The notes below the pieces were generated by a model. It was not told the DNA's origin and did not search any database. It worked only from the letters and a program-made list of their open reading frames with translations. A stretch of 64,000 nucleotides of DNA from Rhynchospora pubera (lineage: Eukaryota; Streptophyta; Magnoliopsida; Poales; Cyperaceae), in contig CM051462.1 in NCBI GenBank assembly GCA_028095005.1, forward strand, positions 124,858,752-124,922,751, given 5' to 3'. Below are positions 12,222 through 24,152 of this stretch, piece by piece. A program made the translations under genes and the position numbers. Position 1 is the first letter of the stretch, and every line of letters starts with the position of its first letter.

Positions 12222-14989
12222 ATAGTAAAATTGTTTTAAAGTCAGTATTTTCTCTCTTCAGATAACTCAATACTCCTTGTGAAATAAATAAACACTAAAA
12301 TTTTAACAAGATATAATTATTAGCTAGCCCTATGAAATTGAAGGGAATCTCAATATTTGATAGGCTTAAGTGGCAGATTCTCCAATTGCGTAGTCTTCTT
12401 GACTGTTGGTTGGAATATGCCCATGGTGATGAAATAGCTATGAGTTGTGTGAGTTGTGAAGCTCCGAAATTAATATGAAATCAATCCAATTGGCTGGGGA
12501 ATCTACACATTTATCATATATGCTGTATCGGTCTAGATATTATTGATTTATTATAAAAAATAATAAAAACAAGAATAAGACAGTAATGCATACTCCGTCA
12601 TTGCTTATCTATATAGTTTGTTCTACCAGAAATCTGTTTCTTTTTGTTAGCTTGCAACATAATAATTCGTGCAAATGCATTGCAGCGAGCTAAAAAAATC
12701 AGCTATTCTGGCAATCTATTTTTATGTTATGCTCATTTGATATTAGAGAATAATGCGATAATTCTAGCATTACTTTCGGTGCAAATGTTAAAATTGAAAT
12801 ATTAAAATTCCAGTTACCTTCTCCATCATACTGGGCTGGGCATGTACCAAATTTGAACTTTTAAATCCATCCAAATTTTTTGAATACTCTATTTTATTTA
12901 AATAACGAAGAAAAAAGTCAGAAAACTTACATGTTTTAGGTTGAATAATATATTTGAAGATATCACGCGCACGTACAATCAAAAACAGTATTCAATCTAT
13001 ATTGTGTTTGGAAGTGCTCACGAACAGCCTGTTCACGAACAGCGGCTGTTCGTGGAAACCAAACAACATGAGAACAAGAAAATGTGCAGTTGGGATTAAA
13101 AACCAATTCAGAAATTGGTTCTCATGGCAGAATTTCTCAATTATATCACATACAACATGAACTTAATTTAGAATTACTTTAATAATACTACATACGTACA
13201 AACAGAAAATTTTAAAAGAGAAACATGCAAACATATAGTTAAAGAAGAATACTGTACATTTTTTTTTTAAAGCACACATAGTTATTAAATCCCTTTTAAT
13301 GGTCATAAAATTAAACCGGCCGATGAAAATCTCGACTTAATTTCTCAACAAACTATCCTCTTTTTTGACAGCTTCTGTCGACTCTCTCTAAAAAATTCTC
13401 AACAAATTAAAAAAAAAAATTGCACGTGGGCGCGATTTTCCAACAGGTGGGATTATCTTTTGTGTATTTAAATGTGATAATATAGGATTAGCTACTTGGA
13501 GACGATTGCGGGATTAGATGTTAGTAGATTATTTAGTGGGGCTTGGTTGCTTAGTCAAGTAACACAAGCTACACTTTTTTCATTTTGATAACCAAAACAT
13601 GCCACACTTGCTCACATAAGAAATTGACAATTAATACATATATAGATGCCCCAATCATCAACGACTATGTAGACAAGTACACAACCAATTTAATTGCTCT
13701 TCATCCTCGCCGCCTGAAATGAACTAACAATGACATCTCAACCGCCCGTTTTCATCTCTCCAATTTCTAACAAATGGAGACAATCCATTGTTAACTTGCC
13801 ACAACTTTCAAAATGGTAAATGGTTCATTAAAAAAAAAAAAAAGGTAAATGCAAACCGTCCTTTTCTGCTAACAAGAACGTATCATTTCATGAATTGCTG
13901 CTTTCCTAGGCTTGGGCTTTCTCCTTTTCGCAGAATAGACGTTTCAGTTTTTTGTCATGCTACTGTTGATACGATTAAGAAAAAAGTGAAGAAAATATTA
14001 TTATTTATTTTGTTTACCGGTTCTCCAATGCAGAAAGGCCCAAAACCGAAATATTTGTTAGAATATGACAAAATAACAAGAAGGATATGTAATTTTCATC
14101 CTACTGTTACATGGTACTTCTGATATTTTCTTTCTCTAATGATAAATAACTTTTCGAACATTAAAGTTTTACAATCATCCTCTTAAGACTTTTCAATTTG
14201 TGGCAATTATTTGTATCATCTCTTAATCTTAGTAAAAAAATTATTGTTGTAATGTAAAATTACTCAATTGTTCCTATTAATTTTATCTTCGTTAAATTTA
14301 TTTTCTAAAATTTACTACTTTATCTTTTTCGTATAACCTTTTTTTTTTTTTGCTTGTATTCATAATTTAAGATTTACTAATTTTTTTCTTTTATCGCGGT
14401 TGGAGATGTGGATTTGATTGTTACAAAATGGCCACATATTGTTGATTTTCTTAGGTGGCTAAAAGTTTTATCTAATATTATTTTGTATTTTATAATATTT
14501 TTACTAATGTAGACATATGTCAACCTCATTTTTATTTTAATTTAATAAATTTGTTACCTGACAATTGCTCGGTGATTTTCAAAATCAAAGTTTATTTGAA
14601 AATTTTCTATAGAAGTGTACAAACATACAAAGCGAAGGGAGATAATAAAATAAAAGATCAAGCATATGATATTTTTGGGTATGTAACTCGATTTGTTATC
14701 GCTTTGAAAAGGTACTTTTTCCAAATTTGAAAAATATTAAAATCCTTAATAAAACGCTGCAAACTTTTTTAGATAGATTTGACAGTGGCATATAACCAAC
14801 TTGCAAGTGTGTTGTCATCATTTTTCGTGCGTAAATCGAACTTTGTAGGTTCATTACCTCTAATTACAAAGTTCATAAAAATATTTATTACTATGTGGAC
14901 AATTCAATAAGAGTTGTGTCCGAAAGGAATTAATTATCGTGTGACATTACCCTCACTTTATCCCAATAACACAATTTCTATTGCACTAA
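12222..14989. other. gene-free AT-rich stretch
   Basis: No coding or RNA signature. The short frames (12788-13160, 13788-14123) overlap others in opposite strands and have compositions typical of AT-rich noise. One perfect small hairpin, CACGAACAGC-G-GCTGTTCGTG, lies near 13036-13056 with a partial third copy of the arm just before it. It may be the end of a degraded element. Confidence 0.45.
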
Positions 14990-15909
14990 GGGGCGTTTGT
15001 TTGTGACTTAAAGGGTGCATAACTTAAGTTATGTATTCTTAAGTCACCAAACATCTCTTACATAAGATGCCTTAAGGGTACATAAGTTATGCAACCTAAA
15101 TAGGTTGCATAAGTTATGCACCGGTCCCCTTTAATTTTTTTTTCAACAATACCTTTAGAAATAATTAATAATAATATTTAATAATCTATAATAAATAATA
15201 ATATTTAATAAGTAACAATAACTATTAAAAAATCATAATTAGTAATATATATTAATTATTATAATTAATAAATAATAATATATAACAAGTAATAATAATA
15301 ATTAATAAACAATATTGATTTATTATTAGATAATTAATAATATTTAATTAAAAATAATTAATAATATTTCATAATAATAAAATGATTTCTTATTATCATT
15401 AATAATTAATTTTTATAATAATTAAAAATTAATTAATATTAATTAATAAATAATAATACTTAATAAGTAACAATAATTATTAAAAATCATAATTAATAAC
15501 AAAGATTAATTATTATAATTAATAATATTTAACAAGTAATATTAATTATTAATAATAATGATTTAAGAATAATAATTAATCAATAATAATTTTTATTATA
15601 AAATAAATAATAATATTTATAATATTTAATTAAAAGTAATTATTAATATTTCATAATAGTAAAAATGATTTATTATCATCATTAATAATTAATTTTTATA
15701 ATAATTAATAATTAACAATAATTAGGTCACAACATATAATACATAATACTAATTCAAATTTAAGGGCATTTTAGTCTTTTGACATGAATATATGCATGCA
15801 TTAAGTTAGTCATCCTTACTACACAACCAAACATCTATTACATAACACTACATAAACACTTAGGCATCCTTAAGTTATGCAACTCCTTACTACACAAACA
15901 AACGCCCCC
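14990..15909. mobile_element. AT-rich Tourist/Harbinger-like MITE, 920 bp, TSD TAA
   Basis: TIRs GGGGCGTTTGTTTGTG and CACAAACAAACGCCCCC, flanked by TAA at 14987-14989 and 15910-15912. Subterminal 'acataacttaagttatgc' motifs occur at both ends in inverted orientation. The middle (about 15130-15730) is an almost pure A/T field of TAATAATA words with internal duplications of 'aataatatttaataagtaacaataattattaaaaatcataatt'-like phrases, which I read as expanded filler. No coding capacity. A TAA duplication with G-rich TIRs is typical of PIF/Harbinger-derived MITEs. Confidence 0.8.
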
Positions 15910-17278
15910 TAAATTTCTCGTAGTTTCATGGTCATCTTAGACAACAAATTAATTTGATTACCATGCAATTTTTTTAATGTTTTCATTATAAACTATCTTG
16001 TTAAAAAAAATCGTGAATATAGATTTCGAGCGAGGATGGGATAAAAAGCGGTCATCTCTGACTTCTGAGGGAGCTTCTCAGATCACATGGACATCTCCAT
16101 TTCAAACACAAACAGAGGGGCATAATGATTTGTTTAATCTCGCTCCCCCGCGTACTTTCTCTTCTTTTATATCTCAGCAATCTTTCTTCCCCTTGTGTGT
16201 GTTGACTATATATAATGGGGAGTGGTTCCATAGTTTCTGAAACTAGACAAGAATTGTGTTATGTAATAGGGCTCAGTGAGAATGTGGTGTTGGTGCGGCT
16301 CAATCGAATCAGATAAATTCAATTTGCATCTGATTGAGCCGTGCCAATATCAGAATCTTTGCTCGGCCTTGACGAGTTATGAATTGAATTCCAGTGAGCA
16401 GAGACTGTGATTGAGGGATGTTACTTGTGGTTCTGAGAAAGTCATGATTTGAAGGTATATATGCAATCCTTAAACATTGAGCTTATGATTAATTGATGTT
16501 TAACCATGCAGTTAAATTGCGTATTGCAGTGTTTTTCTGCCAGCAATAAAATTTAATTAGCCAATTGTTATTTTGTTGATATTCATGAAGACGAGCAGGA
16601 AACAAGTTTTGGTAACTGTGTTAGTTACCATAATGAATGGAGCTAGCTATAATTCATGGCTTTATTTTATTTTATTTATTTAAATATCTGAGTTTCGTTA
16701 AGCACACCTTTTTATTATTTAATTTTGTTTTTTTTTTTTGGAAAAACTTGGTATAGTAGGAACTACAAAGGGAAACCATTTAATTTTGTTGATGCCCAAA
16801 TTTATTTGGCATCCACGACGACCTCCGATGGAATAATTGTACAAATAAAAGATACAAAATTGCATGCATGTTCTTTATGCTTTCAATATGATGTGTCTGA
16901 ATATTGCCACCTGGCCCTCAAAAAATATGACGCGTCTATACTCTAAAAATTTGATTTAATTTAAAAATCATTTACTCAAGCGCCATTAAAAGTGTACGGT
17001 CAATTATTCAAACTTGACCGATGAAAAATTAATTTTCAACTTGAACCAAATATGACACGTGGTTTATCTGAATTATAAAAAATATCAACAATTAATGTTT
17101 TAACTTTTATTGTTGTAATACTCGTTTAGTTGTTTGTTTGGTCGGATGCCATGGATATCAAATAAATTTGATGTCCATAGAACTTATCCATTACTAAAAT
17201 ATATTTTTACCTTTTAACACATGTATACTGCATTGCATAAAACTAAATGGATCAGCTCTCTATATAAGAAATATCTTA
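15910..17278. other. gene-free stretch
   Basis: No supported gene. Frames at 15998-16240 and 16725-16946 are short, have no recognisable domain and no splice context. Composition is AT-rich with polyT near 16725. I see no clear repeat here. Confidence 0.4.
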
Positions 17279-17420
17279 GGGGCCGTTTGGATCAAGTGAG
17301 AATTTGAGAAATTTTCTATTTCTAAATATAAATTTATTATAAATAATTTAAACTTTTAACAAAATTATACACTTCCTAATATTTTATGTCTAAGAATAAA
17401 AAATCCCTTCTCCCTAGTAA
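17279..17420. mobile_element. MITE of the shared-core family, right end eroded
   Basis: Starts GGGGCCGTTTGGATC directly after TTA (17276-17278) and keeps the core in diverged form (TTATAAATAATTTAAAC, AAAATTATACACTTCC). The right TIR is not recognisable, so the end coordinate is approximate. More diverged than the other copies, hence probably older. Confidence 0.6.
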
Positions 17421-17558
17421 TTGGTCTTAGTATCTCAGGAAGTTGATTACTGCTCAATTCCAATTATAACTAGAATATGCTGAGCTCACCTCAAAATGAA
17501 TTTCCTTTTTGCTTGTCAGTAATCTAGTATTTACCAATCCAGGAAGATACTTTTCACT

Positions 17559-17714
17559 GGTGCGTTTGGATGAGAGAAGAAGAAGAGGAAGAAGGAAGAT
17601 GGGAAGAAAAAAAATTATAAACAATCCAAATTCTTCACAAAGTTACACACTTCCCAATACTTCTTCCCACTTCTTCCCTTCTTCCCTTCTTCCCACACCT
17701 ATCCAAACGCACCC
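17559..17714. mobile_element. MITE, GGGTGCG-type, 156 bp
   Basis: TIRs GGTGCGTTTGGATGAG and CTATCCAAACGCACCC. Near-identical to 11564-11720 throughout, including arms and core. No gene in or beside it. The plus-strand open frame over it is a repeat artefact. Confidence 0.75.
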
Positions 17715-17987
17715 AAAATATCGTTGTATGCTAAATACATAATTATCGAGCAGGAAATAAATATAATTTTGACATCTTTAGTTTTCATGCCTAAAAGCTA
17801 TTATTACGTTGAACATCGAAAGTTTACAACGCACATAAGTAAGGCACTTTATGGTATCGTTTCGCCATGTATTTTAGTTTGCACTGTTTTTTTTTTTTTT
17901 CTATCAGGGATCCAAGCTGACGCAAATTGTTGTCTGGATGGTAAGACTTGCCACCTCTTTCATCGGTACAACGATTTTCATTTTTTA

Positions 17988-18645
17988 GGCTCCCTCTGGA
18001 TCACGTAAGATTCAAAAATAAAATTAGGATTAGTTATTCGGATTAAAAAATAATCATTTCTAAACAATCAAGAATAAGTTTTTTGAGATCTAAAATGTTA
18101 TTTTTAAGTGGTCCAACGCCTAGATTAAATTCTTATTCCTATGGTGTTTGAATCATCTTCTTAATGTGGATTAAGAAATAATTGGGACCATTTTTTAATC
18201 CAGATTAAAAAGATGATCCAAACATACTAGGAATAAAAATTTAATCTGAATGTTGGACCACTTAAAAGCAACACTTATTCTTAGGGTGTTTGGATCATCT
18301 TCTTAATGTGGATTAAGAAATAATTGGGACCATTTTTTAATCCAGATTAAAAAGATGATCCAAACATACTAGGAATAAAAATTTAATCTGAATGTTGGAT
18401 CACTTAAAAGCAACACTTATTCCTAGGGTGTTTGGATCATCTTCTTAATGTGGATTAAGAAATAATTGGGACCATTTTTTAATCCAGATTAAAAAGATGA
18501 TCCAAACATACTAGGAATAAAAATTTAATCTGAATGTTGGACCACTTAAAAGCAACACTCTTGATCAAAAAAGTTTATTCTTGATCGTTTAGGATTAAAA
18601 ATTTTAATCCGAATAACTAATCCCATCTTTAATCTTATAGGATTA
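17988..18645. mobile_element. Inverted-repeat element with a 142-bp unit tandemly triplicated inside
   Basis: Outer inverted segments: GGATTAGTTATTCGGATTAA near 18026 and its complement TTAATCCGAATAACTAATCC near 18600. Between them a unit starting GTGTTTGRATCATCTTC occurs at 18144, 18286 and 18428, an exact period of 142 bp, with near-identical copies. Each unit is itself palindromic (GATCATCTTCTTAATGTGGAT against ATCCAGATTAAAAAGATGATC). This looks like a foldback/MITE with internal tandem amplification, or three partial copies in array. No coding potential. Confidence 0.7.
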
Positions 18646-18761
18646 AAAGTCCTTCTTAATGTTTAAGGTCGACAAGTACAATTAGGCGACGTCCAGGTGA
18701 TGAATTAATTGATTGCTGCCGACCTATTGTTAATCAAAATATGTAATCTAGATATAGTTGG

Positions 18762-20131
18762 CCGAAAAAATTAATAGTAACGTTACTGTTTATCTAAATT
18801 TTGATAATAACAAAAAAATTCGAAATTTTAATGCTAACGTTGCTGGATCGTCGTTTCGAATGACGAATGTTGGATCGTCATTTAAAATGACAATCCAAGA
18901 CAACGACACTTTTTTTGAAGCGAATGGTAATAATGTTATAATTACGATTGTTAGCTAAAAATAAAGTTGTTTAATATACAATTAAATGAGAGTCGAGAAT
19001 TAGAACTTGTACCAGCTTTATAATATGGACAAAACTTGTTAAAATAATTATTAAATTATTTGCTTAAAAAAATTATTTGATCGGAGGTAATTAATTTCCT
19101 CATCAGTTTCTAATGGTAATATCACTTCTTCGTAGGTAATAATGTTAAAATAATTATTAAATTATTTGATTTGATTTGTTAATGGAGTTTTAATTTTGAA
19201 ATTTTAAGCAAATGGGTTCTAAACCAAGCTACGTCTCTTTCGGTGTTATTTTGATCGGAGATAGGCCGACGAGTGAACGACGATTGCTTTCTGCATTGAT
19301 GTTTCAATATCATGGGAAAAAATTTAAAGTTAAAAAATTAGAAGAAAATGAATATCATTTTAGGGCCCCCAGTTGTTTTACATATTTGGTAGAGAGGAAT
19401 GGAGGTTTTGATCTTGAAGGGTCATGGTTGGTGGCTCACATCAGCGTTGTCAGCGAATTGAGCGGTTTCGTTCGAGAAAGCTGCATCAGGTTATTGTTGA
19501 TTACTGGCACCAGAGTTGTCAACGAATTGTGCGGTTTCGTTCCCGAAAGCGGCATCGGCTTCTTGTTGTTTAAATTTAATGTGTTTGTACCCATAAATAA
19601 TTACAAGTATATTCTTATGAAGTTATTTAAATTTAATGTGTTGATATTATATAATATGATGAATTTATTGGATCTCAAATTTTTTTGGCATCAACCACTT
19701 ATTATTTTGAATAACACTGTTGTTGGGTCTAACTGTGATTGTCGATGAGCTTTTTTAAATATTTTACTTCAATTATAAAATATTGCTACAGTATTTAATT
19801 TAGTCATTAATTGTGCATGAATCATGATAAACACCAAAAAAAAAAAAACTGGATGAGATTGTGCCACGTAAAGCTTAACTAGAGATGAGATCATGCTCTC
19901 ATCATCTGCTTTTACTTTCTGGTCTTTATTTGTTAAAATAATAATTACCTTCGATCAAATTAAAACATTATTACCATCTGCTTAAAAAAAAGGTGTTGTT
20001 GTCTTGGACGATCCAAGGGTTCAGACCATCCGTCCTTCCAAACGACGATCCAGCAACGTTAGTATTAAAATTTTGAATTTTTTTTATTATCAAATTTAGA
20101 TGAACAGTAACGTTACTATTAATTTTTTCGG
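18762..20131. mobile_element. MULE-like element, 1.37 kb, long TIRs, near-perfect 9-bp TSD
   Basis: The left end CCGAAAAAATTAATAGTAAC is mirrored by GTTACTATTAATTTTTTCGG at the right end. The arms remain similar for about 140 bp (through 'gctaacgttgctggatcgtcgtttcgaa' and the 'gtcttggacgatccaa' mirror). Flanks TATAGTTGG (18753-18761) and TATGGTTGG (20132-20140) match at 8 of 9, as expected for a Mutator 9-bp duplication with one later change. It lacks transposase. It contains one long open frame (next entry), so it may be a gene-fragment carrier. Confidence 0.75.
19212..19748 (+). other. uncharacterised 178-aa open frame inside the MULE-like element
   Basis: ATG-started frame that I do not recognise. 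The N-terminal about 75 residues have a normal protein composition (an EEN-YHFRAP segment, then FDLEGSW). The C-terminal third is leucine/phenylalanine-rich and looks like translated AT-rich DNA. A near-duplicate segment occurs within it: one copy around 19443-19486 and a second around 19508-19553, each reading 'gttgtcarcgaattg.gcggtttcgtt'. It may be a captured exon plus noise; transcription or function cannot be inferred. Confidence 0.2.
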
Positions 20132-20840
20132 TATGGTTGGCAATAGGGATGAAAACGGAAGTCGTTTTTCGTTTCGTTTCGTCCGGACGAAACGGTTAAC
20201 GAAACGGTTAACGAAACAACAAAATAATTTCGTTTGGTTGGATGAAACGGTTTCGTCCATGCGTAAATCATGAAAATTTTGTCAATTTCAATTGTTTCGT
20301 TTGGACGAAATGATAAACAGAAAAAAAAAATATCTGTTTTGTCGCATAGGACAAAACGATCAACGCAACAATTCATTTGCGTCATCGTCTCGATCATTTT
20401 GCAGCTCTAGTTGGTGGCTGCTTTCGCTGGACAAGTAAAACACCATGCAGAACGGAGGGCCTAGTTTCCCCGTGCATGTTGTAGCCTGCAAGTTCGTTGT
20501 TTATTTGGGCCTTAAATAGATTTTTATTTTTTATATTTTTGCCATTATACGATAATTATATTAGAAACTAATATAATTAAATTTTAAAAGTATCTTCTAT
20601 TAGCCACGAATAGAATTAAATTTTATTTGGATGTGCCGTGTATAAAACTGTTTTTATCGTATATTTCGAATCGTTTAGGATGTTCTATTAGCCACTTGTT
20701 TGACTGAGTATCGACACTGTGGAAAAGTGAAAAAAGGAATGTGCTTTTGTTTGGCGGTCTCTAATATGTTGTAAATGTATTTTTATAATTTTAAGGGGAA
20801 AAATTGAAGCTACGTGGAGATGAAATTGATTGTCATGTTT

Positions 20841-20926
20841 TAGATTTATGTTTAGTGGGTAATTAATATCAGTTTGGTGATTTTAGATTTATGTTTAGTG
20901 GGTAATTAATATCAGTTTGGTGATTA
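20841..20926. repeat. 43-bp direct tandem duplication
   Basis: The phrase TAGATTTATGTTTAGTGGGT plus 'aattaatatcagtttggtgat' occurs twice, starting at 20841 and 20884, without visible differences. Perfect identity suggests a recent local duplication. No associated gene. Confidence 0.85.
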
Positions 20927-20977
20927 TGGATGTGTTTGGATGAGTGGAAAACGATAATAGCTAGTTTGAAAAAGTTG

Positions 20978-21114
20978 CATGTGTCTAGTGGCTTGGTGGT
21001 AAGAGCATTAGATTAGCCTCCAAGAAATTAAAAATTCAAATCCGGCATGCACTTGTAATTTCAAAAAAAAAAAAATTAGATTGCAAAGACCTCTCTTTCT
21101 TCAAAAAAAAAAAA
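20978..21114 (+). mobile_element. tRNA-derived SINE, 137 bp, with 15-bp target duplication
   Basis: Flanked by the perfect 15-bp direct repeat AGTTTGAAAAAGTTG (20963-20977 and 21115-21129). The head reads GTCTAGTGGCTTGGTGGTAA, resembling a pol III A-box region, followed by a B-box-like ATTCAAATCCGG near 21034. Two poly-A tracts follow, the second directly against the right target duplication. Short length, pol III-like head, A-rich tail and a long duplication are the marks of a retroposed SINE. The tail partner LINE is not identified. Confidence 0.8.
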
Positions 21115-21234
21115 AGTTTGAAAAAGTTGTTTCTAGTTTAGTTTTTTTTTTTTACTTATTCACGTAACAAAGAAGTTTTGTTCCTTGGTTCTGATAAAAT
21201 CTTGGAAAAACAACAATAAACTTGTTCTAACCTA

Positions 21235-21390
21235 TGTCGTTTGGATCGCTTAGGAATAAAAAAAAAATTCAATTCCTACGCATAAATTATTGAAAAGTGT
21301 ATAATTTTGTGAAGAGTTTGAATTGTTTATAATAAATTTATGTTTAGGAATAGAAAATTCTTCATATTCCCATATGATCCAAACGACCCT
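21235..21390. mobile_element. MITE of the shared-core family (inverted core)
   Basis: TIRs GTCGTTTGGATCGCTTAGG and ATATGATCCAAACGAC, with the core in reverse orientation (AGTGTATAATTTTGTGAAGAG, TTGAATTGTTTATAA). Ends are slightly eroded, so boundaries may be off by a few bases. Confidence 0.65.
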
Positions 21391-22082
21391 GTATGATTTT
21401 AAACGAGGTTGCAGTTGATTAAAGATACCCATATATGTACCCGTGATATGCACTTTTTGCGTTCATGATGCTTTGTACCTGTAACAAATGATCAAAAGAT
21501 AGGGGCTCGACCCCTGTTATTTTTTTTTCTTGTCTGATATCAAACATATAAGAAAATGTTAGTTTTGATAATAACCTGACTTAAAATTTGTTAATAGTTA
21601 GTAAAAAAATTTAACACATGCATTCAATGTGCGTGTAAATGAGTATCAATATTTTATTTAATAATTATATGAATTGTATAATTGTCAACTTTTGTAATAT
21701 TCGACTTACACAAAGTGGATGAAATTACGAAAATTGATTAATTATATCAGTACATTAAAAGATGTACTGTTAAACATATTTTGTACGTATTGTACTGGAA
21801 ATATATTTTGTGATTTTGTATGCATGGAAATATTTTATTTTGTCTCGTAGTTTTTTATGGTGATTATATAAATTAAGTGGGCGGCAATAGATAGAGTCAC
21901 AAAATCTTCAAAACTGACAATCGTCAGCTCTGTATAGTCCAAGACCGACGAATGTTCACTCGGTCGTATTTTCATAACAATGCATCTAATTTTTGTGCGT
22001 ACAAATATTTATATTGATATTTTAAATTAATTACGGCATCATTTAAAGTCATATAATCACCGAATTGACATTTATAAACTAT

Positions 22083-22271
22083 GGCCCTGATCAAAATGTT
22101 TTTTTCGTTAGATTTCATTTCAATTCAATTGATTTTACATGATTTCATTTGATTTAATTACATAAAAATTCAAATCAAATGATATCATATCTGTCCATTT
22201 TGATCAAGAATTTTCTAACAAAATGAAACAATGAATTCCCATGTTAAAAATAATGGGATTTTGATCGGGGC
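22083..22271. mobile_element. MITE with GGCCCTGATCAAAA termini, about 190 bp
   Basis: Begins GGCCCTGATCAAAATG and ends ATTTTGATCGGGGC, with 'atttcatttgatttaatt' inverted subterminal words. A second left end of the same type (GGCCCTGATCAAAATCC) occurs at 9632 without a matching right end, so that copy is truncated. Rest of 21391-22400 shows nothing else recognisable. Confidence 0.6.
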
Positions 22272-24152
22272 TTTAAAACGAGATTCATAAAAAATGGTAC
22301 TTGATGGAATTACATAAAAGAAACATCCATCGGCCATCGCATACTAAAGTACATGAATGCATTTTACAACACGTGGTGTTTATGTTTTGAAGTATTTTAT
22401 CGGAAATTGATTAGTGTCATCTACAATTTTGTCATTTCTGTCATCGTTAAATATAAAGTGAACATATAAACAATCTAAGTGAACACATACAAATAAATAA
22501 GTTCAATGAAAATAAGTTGAATATGCATGTAAACTTCTAAACAAGTGATGACTGTTAGTTAAGTGCATAATTTTAATTTTTATGGTTAATTACTCTTAAT
22601 TATCCACAATAAAGCATACACACAAATGAACTAGTGCTTAAAGCCATTCACACAAAAGAGAAGAGGTTCAAAGCTATACCTCTCTTGATATGGTAATTAA
22701 GAGGCTCGAACCAAAGCTTGCGTAGGTGGTGCGTGCTCCAAAAACCTCCACGTCGGGATGCCTCGAGTCCACTATGGTATTAACCAAATCCTCAACAAAC
22801 TATGCTAATAGTTTGGAGGATAAGTCTAATCCCTAGTTAACCCTTTCTTCAAGCAAATCAACAAATCTATTTGAGGAAGAAGGGGTGCTCGACACATGAG
22901 CAATAGGAAGAGGAAGAGGGATGAGGTGTCAGCCTAGAGAGGGGTTAGGGCGGCTAGGTTTGTGTGGGAGAGAGAGAGGTGGATTTGTAACCATACAACC
23001 CTTTATATAGCGTGCTAAGTGCTAACCCTACCTACCTCACACCAACTAATTACAAGATTGCCACCCACCTACCTCCATGCATGGCCGGCCACACAATGGG
23101 CCTTTATGGGCTATGTGTTTTGTATTATGGATCCACTTAATCAATTATTAAATGAACCTTTCTTGTTGCTCCCAATTTGGTTCTCTATTGGACTTTTAAT
23201 TAACATATGTGTTGAATAAATAATTATTAACTTAATAATAATTATTTAGAGATTAGACAATGTATTAATTTATTTCTATATGATCCATTTGACTTAATTA
23301 ATTATAACGATCCATAACGCTATTTAATCAATTAATCAATTTATCATATTTTGCAATACTAACTATTGCAAATAAATAAATAATGCACGTATGGTTAAAT
23401 ACCAATTTTGTGTGACCCTTTGAGGATTTATGCTACGTTGGACATGGAGTTAAATCGCTATTTAATTCCAATAATCATAAGCGGTATCTAGCAACACGTT
23501 ATGATTTCTAATTCGCATAAATAGTGTACTGATACAATATTTCAATCATGCATAAGAGAATAATTAGCTTCTCTATTTTGATTCTTATGTCACACGATAT
23601 CATCGTATAATCCAAGATAGGAACGTGTCATTCTTGCAGATTATACGTTTCTTGATCTAGAGATAATTGTACCAGTTGCTAGCAAACAATCTATCTCCAT
23701 CAAGGGGTCCAAATAGATATCGTCACTCGCTAAATTAATGAGGGACATACGGTTTTCTTGATGATTTATTTTTACCCCGCACAATTCAAGAGAACATAAA
23801 TAACGTTCGTATAGCAGCTCTTATCGGGAATCAGCGGTAGATGATATTTATTGAACCTATCCTCATGTGGAAAAGATAAACATCTCAAACTTAGAATCAA
23901 AATCATAACTGTTGGTTAAACATTTTCTCTCGATTTGCCGATTTGCAAAACAACACCGAAACCTTTGAACTAACATCTCTCTTTAGTGTTTTATAGCTAA
24001 ATTTATTGAAGAATGGATTAAAGCAAGTGTGGCACTTAGTTTGGAGCTTCAAGAGATTGCTTTGGTCTAGTTAGAGTCAGTAATTAAGGTTTAATTAAAC
24101 TCTAAACTAATCTCAATCAATTTGCTGGTAAAATGCTCAGTTTTTCTGTCCA

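Noticed and set aside
13018..13060. Hairpin CACGAACAGC-G-GCTGTTCGTG as a terminator or miRNA precursor
   Set aside because: Arms of 10 bp only, with no longer foldback around it. A plant miRNA precursor needs a duplex of about 20 bp or more.
15130..15730. TAATAATA field as a matrix-attachment region or microsatellite
   Set aside because: It lies wholly inside a MITE with TIRs and TAA duplication, which explains it more simply.
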